Below, piece after piece: positions 24,585 to 32,392 of a stretch of 64,000 bases of DNA (its first letter is position 1; each line of letters starts with the position of its first letter). A model generated the notes under the pieces. That model was not told the origin of the DNA. It did no database searches and saw nothing but the letters and a program-made list of their open reading frames with translations. Position numbers and translations under genes: made by a program. This stretch comes from Armatimonadota bacterium (GTDB lineage Bacteria; Armatimonadota; Fimbriimonadia; Fimbriimonadales; Fimbriimonadaceae), in assembly GCA_018268315.1 (NCBI GenBank), contig JAFDWU010000006.1, forward strand, positions 62,001-126,000, given 5' to 3'.

Positions 24585-25847
24585 TTAGACCTCGACCAAG
24601 TCGCTGAGAAGCGCCTTCGTCTCGGCGAGCGCCTCTTCCAAGGCAGTGGTGCAGAAATCGATCTCAGCTTCCGTGATGATCAGCGGTGGCTCGAATCGAA
24701 GCACCCGCGGGTTGTTCAGGGCATAGGCCACGGATACTCCGCGCTTCATGAGCTGCGCGACTACCAACTCCCCAACCTCGTCTTCCGCAAACTCAATTCC
24801 GATCATCAGTCCGCGGCCGCGAACGTAGGCAAGCATGTCCGAATACTTCGCCTGAACGCCCTCGAACTTGCGCTTCATGTACTCGCCCATCTTTGCGCTG
24901 CGCTCAACAAGACCTTCGCGCTTAAGCACTTTTATGCCTGCGAGGCCGGCGCAGCAGGCAAGGGAATTGCCGCCGAAAGTGCTGGTGTGAATCAGCGGGT
25001 TATCGCCGTAAACCTTCTCCCAAACCGCAGGGGTGCCCATGAGGACGCCGAGAGGCATGACGCCACCGCCTACCTGCTTGGCAAGGGTCATCAGGTCTGG
25101 GTTTACGCCTTCGTGTTCGCAGGCGAACATCTTGCCGGTGCGGCCAAGGCACGTCTGAACTTCATCCATGATCAGCAGCGCGCCGTGCTTATCGCAGGCT
25201 GCTCGAACTCTGCGAAGATATCCATCCGGCGGGATGTGAATGCCGCCTTCGCCCTGAATGGGCTCGACGATGAACGCCGCCGTCTGGTCGTTGATCGCCT
25301 TCTCAGCCGCTTCGGCATCGCCGTAAGGCACAAAGGAAACGCCAGGCAGCAGCGGCTCAAACTTCTTTCGATATTTCTCGCGGCCGGTAACGGAAAGAAC
25401 GCCAAGCGTTTTTCCGTGATAGCTGCCGATGGTGCTGACGATTCCGGGGCGTCCGGTTGCGCCTTTCGCGAACTTGAGCGCTGCCTCGCAGGCCTCGGCG
25501 CCGCTGTTGCAGAAGAACGAATACTGAAGATCGCCAGGGGCGATCTCGGCGAGCATTTCGGCGAGATTCGCCGCCTCCTCGTTGAAGAACGCTTTGCCGC
25601 TTAAAGCAAGGCGATCAAGTTGATCTTTTACCGCCGCAATGACGTCCGGATGCCGGTGACCAAGCGCAAAGGTGCCGTATCCGCCAAGGCAATCAAGGAA
25701 TTTGCGCCCCGCGTGATCATAGATGTAGCATCCTTCTCCGCGCACCTCAACTCCGAATCCGGCAAAGGAAACAAGCCGGGCAAAACCGGGGTTGATGTAT
25801 CGGTTGTACTTTTCGATGACGTCTGCGTAACGTGCGTCAGCATCCAT
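24585..25847 (-). CDS. Class III PLP aminotransferase, putrescine/ornithine type
   Basis: A 420-residue enzyme of the acetylornithine/putrescine aminotransferase family. Features include FLDCLGGYGTFALGHRHPDV, NSGAEACEAALKFA, GSYHGKTLGVLS, EPIQGEGGI, the Asp of LIMDEVQTCLGRTGKM and the PLP lysine in LMTLAKQVGGG. The close match to the YgjG (putrescine--2-oxoglutarate aminotransferase) style, including IHTSTFGGNSLAC, makes putrescine a good guess, but substrate is not decided by sequence alone. Confidence 0.9.
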   Translation of the reverse strand: MDADARYADVIEKYNRYINPGFARLVSFAGFGVEVRGEGCYIYDHAGRKFLDCLGGYGTFALGHRHPDVIAAVKDQLDRLALSGKAFFNEEAANLAEMLAEIAPGDLQYSFFCNSGAEACEAALKFAKGATGRPGIVSTIGSYHGKTLGVLSVTGREKYRKKFEPLLPGVSFVPYGDAEAAEKAINDQTAAFIVEPIQGEGGIHIPPDGYLRRVRAACDKHGALLIMDEVQTCLGRTGKMFACEHEGVNPDLMTLAKQVGGGVMPLGVLMGTPAVWEKVYGDNPLIHTSTFGGNSLACCAGLAGIKVLKREGLVERSAKMGEYMKRKFEGVQAKYSDMLAYVRGRGLMIGIEFAEDEVGELVVAQLMKRGVSVAYALNNPRVLRFEPPLIITEAEIDFCTTALEEALAETKALLSDLVEV

Positions 25848-25913
25848 GAGGCGAAGTATAACCGTCCCTGCAAAGCGCCAAGGGGACAGTTCAGTCTACG
25901 ACGGGACCTACAA

Positions 25914-26132
25914 TTACGGAGCTTTCTGATCGATAGCTGTCTTCTGCTCTTCTGTTGGAGTCATGATGCCTTTCTTGGCTTCATCAAGTCCCTTTTGAAG
26001 TTCGCCAACGCCCTGACCAACACCGCGCATCAGTTCGGGAATCTTCTTGCCGCCGAACAGGACCAATACGACAATCAGGATAATGCCCCAGTCCATCGGA
26101 GAGTTAAGGAAGGCGAGTGTGTTTAGGTTCAT
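25914..26132 (-). CDS. tatA: Twin-arginine translocase subunit TatA/TatE
   Basis: A 72-residue protein with an N-terminal membrane helix ([14 protein letters not shown]), the [14 protein letters not shown] hinge, and an amphipathic helix ([16 protein letters not shown]). This is the TatA pore-forming design for export of folded proteins. No tatB or tatC lies beside it. It stands alone between the aminotransferase and the M20 peptidase. Confidence 0.93.
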   Translation of the reverse strand: MNLNTLAFLNSPMDWGIILIVVLVLFGGKKIPELMRGVGQGVGELQKGLDEAKKGIMTPTEEQKTAIDQKAP

Positions 26133-26228
26133 TTCGTTGTAAGGCCTCTGCTCCTATTATACGTTCGGTTGGACGTTAGCGGCTCACGGGAGTTCACCAA
26201 CCTGGGTCGTCTCGGATAGAATCAGGCG

Positions 26229-27365
26229 GTGATTAACGAGCCGCGCCTAGTGAACCTGTTTCGGGATTTGTGCCTGATTAACGCGCCCTCTCTGCAAGAA
26301 AAGGATGCGGTTGCCTATGTTCATCAGCTACTGAAATCAGAGGGCTTTGAGGTTATGGAAGACGAGGCTGGCAAGGCGATTGGAGGCAATGCTAACAACC
26401 TCATTGCCTGGCTTCGAGGCAATCTGCCCGATGCGCCGCGAATTTTCCTGTCTGCCCACTTCGACACCGTCGAACCGACCGCCGGCCTTATCTTCGAAGA
26501 GAAAGACGGCGTGTTTTACAGCGCCAGCGATACGATCCTTGGCGCGGACGACAAGAGCGGAATGGCCCCGGCGATCGAGGCGGTTAGGGCGATCAAGGAA
26601 TCCGGTGAGCCTCATGGCGATGTATGCCTGCTGTTTAGTTGCGCGGAAGAAATCGGCTTGCTTGGCGCGGCGGCGCTCAAGATTGAGGACCTTGGCCTTG
26701 ATTTCGGCTACGTGCTGGATACCGGCCCTCCCGTCGGCTCTTTCGTCAACCGTACTGCCACCCACGACAAGATTGATATCGAAATCAAGGGTAGGCCAGC
26801 TCACGCCGGCAAGGAGCCGGAGAAGGGAATCAACGCCATTCAGGTTGCCGCGGATGCGATCAGCGGCATGACGCTTGGCCGAATTGGCCCGATGACCACC
26901 GCGAATATCGGCATCATCAGCGGCGGATCAGGCACGAACGTGGTTTGCCCAAGCGTGAAGCTGAAGGCGGAGGCGCGAGGCGTCGATGAGGCGGAACTTG
27001 ATAAGCAGGTCGATCACATGCTGAAGCGATTTGAATCTGCGGCCGCAAAGTGGGGGGCTGAGGTGATCATCGATCATAGAAGGGAATATCGTGGCTACGA
27101 GCACAGCGAGGGTCAGCCAGCTCTCGATCTTGCCCTGCGGGCGAGCAAGGCAATTGGTCTGGAGCCCGAGCTGAGAACCACGCTCGGCGGCAGCGATGCA
27201 AACGTCTACAACGGGAAGGGAATACCCTCGGTGGTGGTTGGAACCGGCCAGGACAAGATTCACACCCATGACGAGTTCCTGAGACGCGAGGACCTTATCA
27301 ACACGACGCGCTTGGCAATTCAACTAATTAAAGAAGCGGCAAAGCTATCTAGAGCGTCTCTCTAA
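26229..27365 (+). CDS. M20 family metallopeptidase, PepT-like
   Basis: A 378-residue cytoplasmic aminopeptidase/deacylase with a di-zinc site: HFDT (His77, Asp79), GADDKSG (Asp107/108), CAEE (Glu140/141), and a C-terminal His in KIHTHDEF. The dimerisation domain starts around GRPAHAGKEPEKGINAI. The pattern is that of the PepT-like tripeptidase branch. The start is GTG. Confidence 0.92.
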   Translation: MINEPRLVNLFRDLCLINAPSLQEKDAVAYVHQLLKSEGFEVMEDEAGKAIGGNANNLIAWLRGNLPDAPRIFLSAHFDTVEPTAGLIFEEKDGVFYSASDTILGADDKSGMAPAIEAVRAIKESGEPHGDVCLLFSCAEEIGLLGAAALKIEDLGLDFGYVLDTGPPVGSFVNRTATHDKIDIEIKGRPAHAGKEPEKGINAIQVAADAISGMTLGRIGPMTTANIGIISGGSGTNVVCPSVKLKAEARGVDEAELDKQVDHMLKRFESAAAKWGAEVIIDHRREYRGYEHSEGQPALDLALRASKAIGLEPELRTTLGGSDANVYNGKGIPSVVVGTGQDKIHTHDEFLRREDLINTTRLAIQLIKEAAKLSRASL

Positions 27366-27393
27366 TGTCGCGCGGCGCTCTCCGCCGGCACTC

Positions 27394-27400
27394 GGAGGAA
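27394..27400 (+). promoter_or_regulatory. Shine-Dalgarno site that fixes a TTG start
   Basis: GGAGGAA lies seven bases before the TTG at 27408. No ATG or GTG is at that spacing in frame, so TTG is the supported start. Confidence 0.75.
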
Positions 27401-27407
27401 AGAATCA

Positions 27408-27932
27408 TTGAAGATTAACGCAAAGCTTATTAGCGCATGTATTCTCGGCGCGGCGATATTGCCGGCTGCACAGGCTCAGGTTTCCAAGACGATGGGACTT
27501 TCGGTCCGCGCAGGCGTCTTTTTCCCAACGAACAGCGACGCGCGCGCTGAAGGGAAGAACTGGTTCATCGGCGGCGCAGATTATCGCCTGAATTCCGGCG
27601 CTCTCGGCGGAATGGCTGGTGGCCCCGTCAACTCGATCTCGTCGATCTCGGTGGACTACTACAACAAGGGCGATTTCCAGAATCTGCCGGTGTTGCTGAA
27701 CGTCACCACCCGCCAGAACGAGCTCTACTACACAATGGGCGCAGGCATAGCCTTTGCCCAGATCCCTAATGGAAGCGGAGGCCGCGAGAGCAAGAACGGC
27801 CTTGCCTACGCCGTGGCGATCGGCATGAACTTTGAGCAGGGCAAGTCCCCGCTGTTCATTGAAGGCCGATACTATGGATCGAGCCGCAGCGAGCTGAACG
27901 GTTTTGCCGTTATGCTCGGTATTCGACTCTAA
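27408..27932 (+). CDS. Small exported beta-rich protein
   Basis: A 174-residue protein that begins with TTG. Its signal peptide (LISACILGAAILPAAQAQ) ends in a good AQA cleavage site. The mature part looks like an eight-stranded outer-membrane barrel of the OmpW/OmpA-N type: alternating strands such as LSVRAGVFFPTN, SSISVDYYN, LYYTMGAGIAFA and PLFIEGRYYGSS, ending GFAVMLGIRL with an aromatic-poor last strand. I cannot name it. A strong terminator follows, so it is a single transcription unit or the end of one. Confidence 0.7.
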   Translation: MKINAKLISACILGAAILPAAQAQVSKTMGLSVRAGVFFPTNSDARAEGKNWFIGGADYRLNSGALGGMAGGPVNSISSISVDYYNKGDFQNLPVLLNVTTRQNELYYTMGAGIAFAQIPNGSGGRESKNGLAYAVAIGMNFEQGKSPLFIEGRYYGSSRSELNGFAVMLGIRL

Positions 27933-27953
27933 AACTCAGCGCGAACAATTCAA

Positions 27954-27995
27954 AGGGCCTAGACCGGCAACATTGCGGTTTAGGCCCTATTGATT
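27954..27995 (+). terminator. Rho-independent-type terminator
   Basis: A 13-base-pair stem with one G-U pair (27954-27966 with 27976-27988) closes a nine-base loop and is followed by ATTGATTTG, moderately T-rich. It separates the small exported protein from the sigma factor gene. Confidence 0.75.
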
Positions 27996-28020
27996 TGTGG
28001 TGTACTGAACAGGTGGGAGT

Positions 28021-28668
28021 TTGGAGCGTCAGTACCTACATAAGATGGAACTGTGCGCCGGAGCCAGCGGATTGAGCGTGTCGAGAGGGACCGTACAAGT
28101 TGACGACACTGTCCTTATAGAGAAGTGCCGTAAGCAGGACTTTGAGGCCTTTGGCAAGTTCGTTGATATTTATGAGTCGCGAGTTCACGGTTTCGTCCGT
28201 CGAATGGTTGGAAGCACTGAAGATGCCTATGATGTGACCCAAGAAGTCTTCATCCGCGCGTTTCAGAACTTCCCGCGGTTTGACCATCGTTCGAACGTAA
28301 AGACATGGATTTTCCGAATTGCCTACAACCTTTGCATTGATCGCTCCCGGAAGTCGTCCCGCTCCCCGAAAGAGACAAGCATCGACGCCGCCGAAGGCGA
28401 TATTGCCATTGAGGTTCCTGATGACCGATGGGATCCCGGCCAATTATTGCTTGATGAGGAACTCGCTAATATCGTTGAGAAAGCAATTTCATCAATGAGC
28501 GAAAAACTTAAAAGCGTATTGCTGTTACATGACCGAGAAGGTGCATCATACGATGAGATTTCGCAAGTACTTGCCTTGCCAGTCGGAACTGTGAAAAGTC
28601 GGCTCTTTCTGGCTCGCGCGCACTTGCAGAATGAACTAAAGCCCTATTTAAGGGGTGAAACCAAATGA
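28021..28668 (+). CDS. ECF RNA polymerase sigma factor (RpoE-like)
   Basis: A sigma-70 family regulator of up to 215 residues. Region 2 is seen in FGKFVDIYESRVHGFVRR, DAYDVTQEVFIRAFQNF and VKTWIFRIAYNLCIDRSRK. Region 4 is in LKSVLLLHDREGASYDEIS and VGTVKSRLFLARAHL. A TTG at 28021 with GGTGGGAG just upstream gives the length stated; GTG 28078 is an alternative. The stop overlaps the next gene (ATGA), which looks like its anti-sigma factor. The block ends in cell-wall synthases, so envelope stress control is likely. Confidence 0.93.
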   Translation: MERQYLHKMELCAGASGLSVSRGTVQVDDTVLIEKCRKQDFEAFGKFVDIYESRVHGFVRRMVGSTEDAYDVTQEVFIRAFQNFPRFDHRSNVKTWIFRIAYNLCIDRSRKSSRSPKETSIDAAEGDIAIEVPDDRWDPGQLLLDEELANIVEKAISSMSEKLKSVLLLHDREGASYDEISQVLALPVGTVKSRLFLARAHLQNELKPYLRGETK

Positions 28669-29039
28669 AAGAAAGCTCGAACATCCCCAATATTGATGAG
28701 GCGCTAAATTCGCCGAGTCAGAAGGCGGTTCAAGAAGTTGTAAGTAACCTGCCAGATGAGCAGGTAAGCATGGCTTGGCGAAGCGATCTTAACCAGAAGC
28801 TGATGGCGGAAGTCGGCTCGGTTCGCCGTAAGCGATTTGTTCTTTACCGTCTCTCGCCCGCATTGCTTGGCGTGGGCCTTGCTGCCGCCCTGTTCGTGAT
28901 GAGAATGCCCCCGAGTGAGGGCGGCAAGCTCTACATTGGCAAGTCGAGCGGACTTGAGGCAAGAATGCTGGACGACTACCAGAATTCGGCTAAGAGCTCT
29001 GTTCTAGATGTCGATTCGGATGAGTCCTACGCTGAATAA
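28665..29039 (+). CDS. Probable anti-sigma factor, single-pass membrane protein
   Basis: A 124-residue protein: a ~65-residue cytoplasmic part, one transmembrane helix (LSPALLGVGLAAALFVM), and a short outer tail of ~45 residues. Cytoplasmic-helix-outside topology and the four-base overlap with the ECF sigma gene are what RseA-type anti-sigma factors show. No zinc-binding (ZAS) motif is visible, so assignment depends mainly on position and topology. Confidence 0.65.
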   Translation: MKESSNIPNIDEALNSPSQKAVQEVVSNLPDEQVSMAWRSDLNQKLMAEVGSVRRKRFVLYRLSPALLGVGLAAALFVMRMPPSEGGKLYIGKSSGLEARMLDDYQNSAKSSVLDVDSDESYAE

Positions 29040-29043
29040 GGGA

Positions 29044-30033
29044 ATGCGTCCGATCTTTACCTGCCTTGTTCTCGCGACGCTGGTTGGCGCGCTGGCTGCG
29101 CAGGCGCCGGGGCCGGTCGGCTTGCCTCCTCGCGCTCCAAAGAACGAAGTTCTACAGGGCATGCCGCCAATCGTTCGGCTTGCGTTCCGAGCAGGCCCAA
29201 CAACTCGCTTTGTGGGAGTGCGACGGGTTCAAAGTGAAAAGAACGTCTTCACCCAGCGAGTTTTCAAGGATGGCAGAAAGATCAGGTCCGAGTTCCTTGA
29301 CGGCAGCAGTAAAGGCACGATAATCGTGGATTCTGGCCGTGATCGCCGCATCTATAGACCAAAGCAGAATCGGATAGAGTTGATGCCAGGCGGCGGAGAC
29401 ATGGCTGGTTTGCGCCCGCAAATGCTTCTTGCCACGATCGAGCGGGAGCGAATGTCTCCAACGATTTCCGACGGCGGTTTTGTTGCGGGCTTTACCACTC
29501 AGTTGGCGACATTCACAAGGCCCAACGCACAAGTTGGGGTTAGGATGTGGATCGATCCTTCAACCGGCGCGGTGCTGAAATTCGATGCCTTTCGACCGGA
29601 TGGTTCGCTGGCGGCTCATTTCGAATATGTATCGATTGATTACAAGAGCGCGATCGACCCCAACTCGTTCACCCTCAATATGCCAGGAGTAAAGGAAGTT
29701 ACGCAGAAGGAGTTGGTGATTGAGGAGGCGCGCAAGCTCGGTCTGACGCCCGTCATTCTGAACTTGCCGGGGTACGTGCTAACCCATCAGCATGTGCTTA
29801 AGCGCAAGGAGAGTCAGGCTCTCATTCAGCTATATCGGGGTCCTCGTGGGCCTATCATGCTCGGCCAAACTCTTGGCAATCTGGATCCAAGCGCATTCAA
29901 AGAAAGACCCAAGCGTCCCCACGAAAATGTTTACCTGTGGAAATCTGGGAGGGAAACGCTCGTCCTAATTGGAGAGCTTTCGATTGAGCAGCTACAGCAA
30001 TCTTCACGTTCGGTGACTGCAGCGGGGTCGTAA
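29044..30033 (+). CDS. MucB/RseB-like periplasmic regulator
   Basis: Starting at ATG 29044 (29008 or 29020 are possible, overlapping the previous gene), the ~329-residue protein has a signal peptide (IFTCLVLATLVGALAAQA). A LolA/RseB-like half-barrel follows: FVGVRRVQSEKNVFTQRVF, IRSEFLDGSSKGTIIVDSG and VRMWIDPSTGAVLKFDAF. A C-terminal domain contains LPGYVLTHQHVLKRKESQ, like the second RseB domain. In the sigma-E system RseB binds the anti-sigma factor and senses outer-membrane lipid or lipoprotein stress. Position after sigma and anti-sigma genes supports the same role. Confidence 0.78.
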   Translation: MRPIFTCLVLATLVGALAAQAPGPVGLPPRAPKNEVLQGMPPIVRLAFRAGPTTRFVGVRRVQSEKNVFTQRVFKDGRKIRSEFLDGSSKGTIIVDSGRDRRIYRPKQNRIELMPGGGDMAGLRPQMLLATIERERMSPTISDGGFVAGFTTQLATFTRPNAQVGVRMWIDPSTGAVLKFDAFRPDGSLAAHFEYVSIDYKSAIDPNSFTLNMPGVKEVTQKELVIEEARKLGLTPVILNLPGYVLTHQHVLKRKESQALIQLYRGPRGPIMLGQTLGNLDPSAFKERPKRPHENVYLWKSGRETLVLIGELSIEQLQQSSRSVTAAGS

Positions 30034-30052
30034 GCTATACTTGGGTTCAAGC

Positions 30053-32392
30053 ATGGCCGAGGCCTCTGCGAAAAGATCATCTAAACAAAAACGCAAAACG
30101 CGCAAACAAAGCCCGAAATGGCTTAAATGGACAAAGCGCGCGATAGTATCCGTAACGGCACTCGGTCTCTTGGGTTGCGTTGCGGGATGGCTCCTTTTCA
30201 TTTCCGAGTTTCACAAGGCTCAGGATGAGGTCAATGCGTTTTACGATGTGCGCGAGCAGATGCAGGTGCCGCCATCGGAGATCATTTCCGCCGACGGAAA
30301 ACTGCTTTACCAAGTAAGCGCTGAGCGCCGGGATTACAAAACGCTTGCCGAAATACCGGTCGTGGTTCAGCACGCGGTTTTGGCGGCGGAGGATCGCCGC
30401 TTTTATCAGCACGCAGGCGTTGATCCGTGGGCGCTCCTTCGAATAATGTTTACCGGCCTGAAAGAGGGCCATGCAACCCAGGGCGGCTCGACCCTAACCA
30501 TGCAGCTTGCCAAGCGCATCTCCTCAAAGGGTGAGCGCACACTTACTCGAAAGATTCACGACATGGCGCTGGCTACTGCCGTCGAGCAGCAGTTCTCCAA
30601 GGATCAAGTTCTCGAACTCTATCTCAACCAGGTGTACTTCGGCGCTCACGCGTACGGGATTGCCGCTGCGGCGGATGTGTACTTTGGCAAAGACCTTAGC
30701 GAACTGACCCCCTCCGATGCGGCGATTCTTGCTCGCTGCGTGCGTAGACCGAGTTTTGAGAACCCCTTCGTGAACCTCCCCAAGTCGATCGAAAATCGCA
30801 ACGTGGTGCTTCGCACGATGAAGGAGGAGGGCTACCTTTCGCAGAAGGACTATGAGAAAGCACTAGCCGAGAAGCCGAAGCTGCGCGACAAGCCCTCCGA
30901 TACCGTGCGCATTTACCGCTACCCGTACTTCACTAGCCACGTGCTTCAATTCCTGCATCGAGAGCATCCCAACATCCACCTGGAAGATGGCGGATACCGA
31001 ATTGAAACCACCCTCGATACCGGCATGCAAGAGGCGGCCGAGCAGGAAGTCAAGCAGTTCGTGCGTGAGCATCGCGGCCAGAAGGTGACGACCGCGGCGA
31101 TGGTGCTGATGAACGCGGATGGAGAAATCCTTACCGAAGTCGGCGGCGCGTCTTTTGAGCGCAATCAGTTCAACGTTGTCTCTCAGGGCAGGCGTCAACC
31201 GGGCTCTAGCTTCAAGCCGTTCGTCTATGCCACCGCTTTCGCGACTGGAAAGCTGAACAGCCTGGATGACACGCTGTCAAACGAGAAGGTCGTCTATCCG
31301 GCGGAGGCGGGACGTGCGGTGTACGCACCCAAGAATTCGAATGGGAAATACGGCGGCAGCGTGACCGTGCGCACAGCAATCGCTTATTCCATCAACATTC
31401 CTGCGGTGCGAGTAGGCGAGATGGTTGGCCCGGGCACGGTGGTTGATTACGCTCAGAACGTGTTTGGGTTCGTATCGCCTATGCATGCGGTGCTTTCGCT
31501 GCCGCTTGGCACGAACGACGTGAACATGCTTGAGATGGCGCAGGGCTACAGCACGTTCATGCTGAACGGCGATCGCGCAACGCCGATGATCGTCCGCAAA
31601 ATCACCCAGATCACCGACGGCGAGGTCATCGCCGACTACTCGCCACGCATCTTCCGAAAGATTCTTGACCCCCGCGTCGCTGGCATTATCGACGAAGCCC
31701 TACGAGGTGTTGTTGAACATGGCACTGCCACCTACGCCGAGGGCTTGGTGCCGAACGCCCGCGGCAAAACGGGAACGACCCAGAACAACACCGACGCCTG
31801 GTTCTGCGGCTATGCAAACGGCATCGTCGGTATCTCTTGGATAGCCAACGAGCACCCGCGCAAGGGAAGAACCCCTTCCTACCTTCCAATGGACCGCGAA
31901 GTGTACGGAGGAACGGTCACCGTGCGCCTTTGGGCGGCGGTGATGAAGAAAGCAATCGAGCGCTACGGCAATAAGTTCGTTTCGGTGCACGTGGACAACG
32001 AGCGAAAGAACCGCGATGCCAAGGATGCGCCTTCCGCGATCCCCAAGACGACGGAGACGGATCCATCACTGGGGCCAGATGAAGTTCCATTGGGTCCGAC
32101 GGACGATGCGGCGCCATTGCAGCCGGGCGATACACCCCCGGCTCAGCCGCCCACAAAGTCTGACGGGACTGATGACGCCTCTCCTAACGACGTTCCCACC
32201 GTTCCTGTAAATCGGAATCCGTCCGTAGCCGCAGATTCGGGAGCAAAAGACAAGGATCAGTATGTTGAAGTAGAAGTGTGCGCAGATTCCGGCCTTAAGG
32301 CGAACGTATATTGCCCAGAGACCGTGGTTCGTCGCTTCAAGAAAGGGACTGAGCCGAAGCGCACGTGCAACATCCACAAAGGCGGTGGGTAA
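30053..32392 (+). CDS. Class A penicillin-binding protein (PBP1A-type)
   Basis: A bifunctional peptidoglycan glycosyltransferase/transpeptidase of 779 residues from ATG 30053. A basic cytoplasmic tail and one membrane helix (AIVSVTALGLLGCVAGWLLF) lead to the GT51 domain: AAEDRRFYQHAG with catalytic Glu113, and GGSTLTMQLAKR. The transpeptidase domain has S385-S-F-K388, YSIN, and K572-T-G. Beyond it lies an acidic, proline-rich spacer and a C-terminal Cys module (EVCADSGLKANVYCPET, CNIHKG). The gene starts 19 bases after the MucB-like gene and abuts PBP2, so one transcript may carry all five genes. Confidence 0.95.
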   Translation: MAEASAKRSSKQKRKTRKQSPKWLKWTKRAIVSVTALGLLGCVAGWLLFISEFHKAQDEVNAFYDVREQMQVPPSEIISADGKLLYQVSAERRDYKTLAEIPVVVQHAVLAAEDRRFYQHAGVDPWALLRIMFTGLKEGHATQGGSTLTMQLAKRISSKGERTLTRKIHDMALATAVEQQFSKDQVLELYLNQVYFGAHAYGIAAAADVYFGKDLSELTPSDAAILARCVRRPSFENPFVNLPKSIENRNVVLRTMKEEGYLSQKDYEKALAEKPKLRDKPSDTVRIYRYPYFTSHVLQFLHREHPNIHLEDGGYRIETTLDTGMQEAAEQEVKQFVREHRGQKVTTAAMVLMNADGEILTEVGGASFERNQFNVVSQGRRQPGSSFKPFVYATAFATGKLNSLDDTLSNEKVVYPAEAGRAVYAPKNSNGKYGGSVTVRTAIAYSINIPAVRVGEMVGPGTVVDYAQNVFGFVSPMHAVLSLPLGTNDVNMLEMAQGYSTFMLNGDRATPMIVRKITQITDGEVIADYSPRIFRKILDPRVAGIIDEALRGVVEHGTATYAEGLVPNARGKTGTTQNNTDAWFCGYANGIVGISWIANEHPRKGRTPSYLPMDREVYGGTVTVRLWAAVMKKAIERYGNKFVSVHVDNERKNRDAKDAPSAIPKTTETDPSLGPDEVPLGPTDDAAPLQPGDTPPAQPPTKSDGTDDASPNDVPTVPVNRNPSVAADSGAKDKDQYVEVEVCADSGLKANVYCPETVVRRFKKGTEPKRTCNIHKGGG

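Noticed and set aside
24339-25604. Long plus-strand open frame (421 codons) antisense to the aminotransferase
   Set aside because: It has no recognisable domain, no ribosome site and is rich in Arg, Ala and Leu as expected for a frame opposite a real GC-rich gene. The opposite strand encodes a complete class III aminotransferase.
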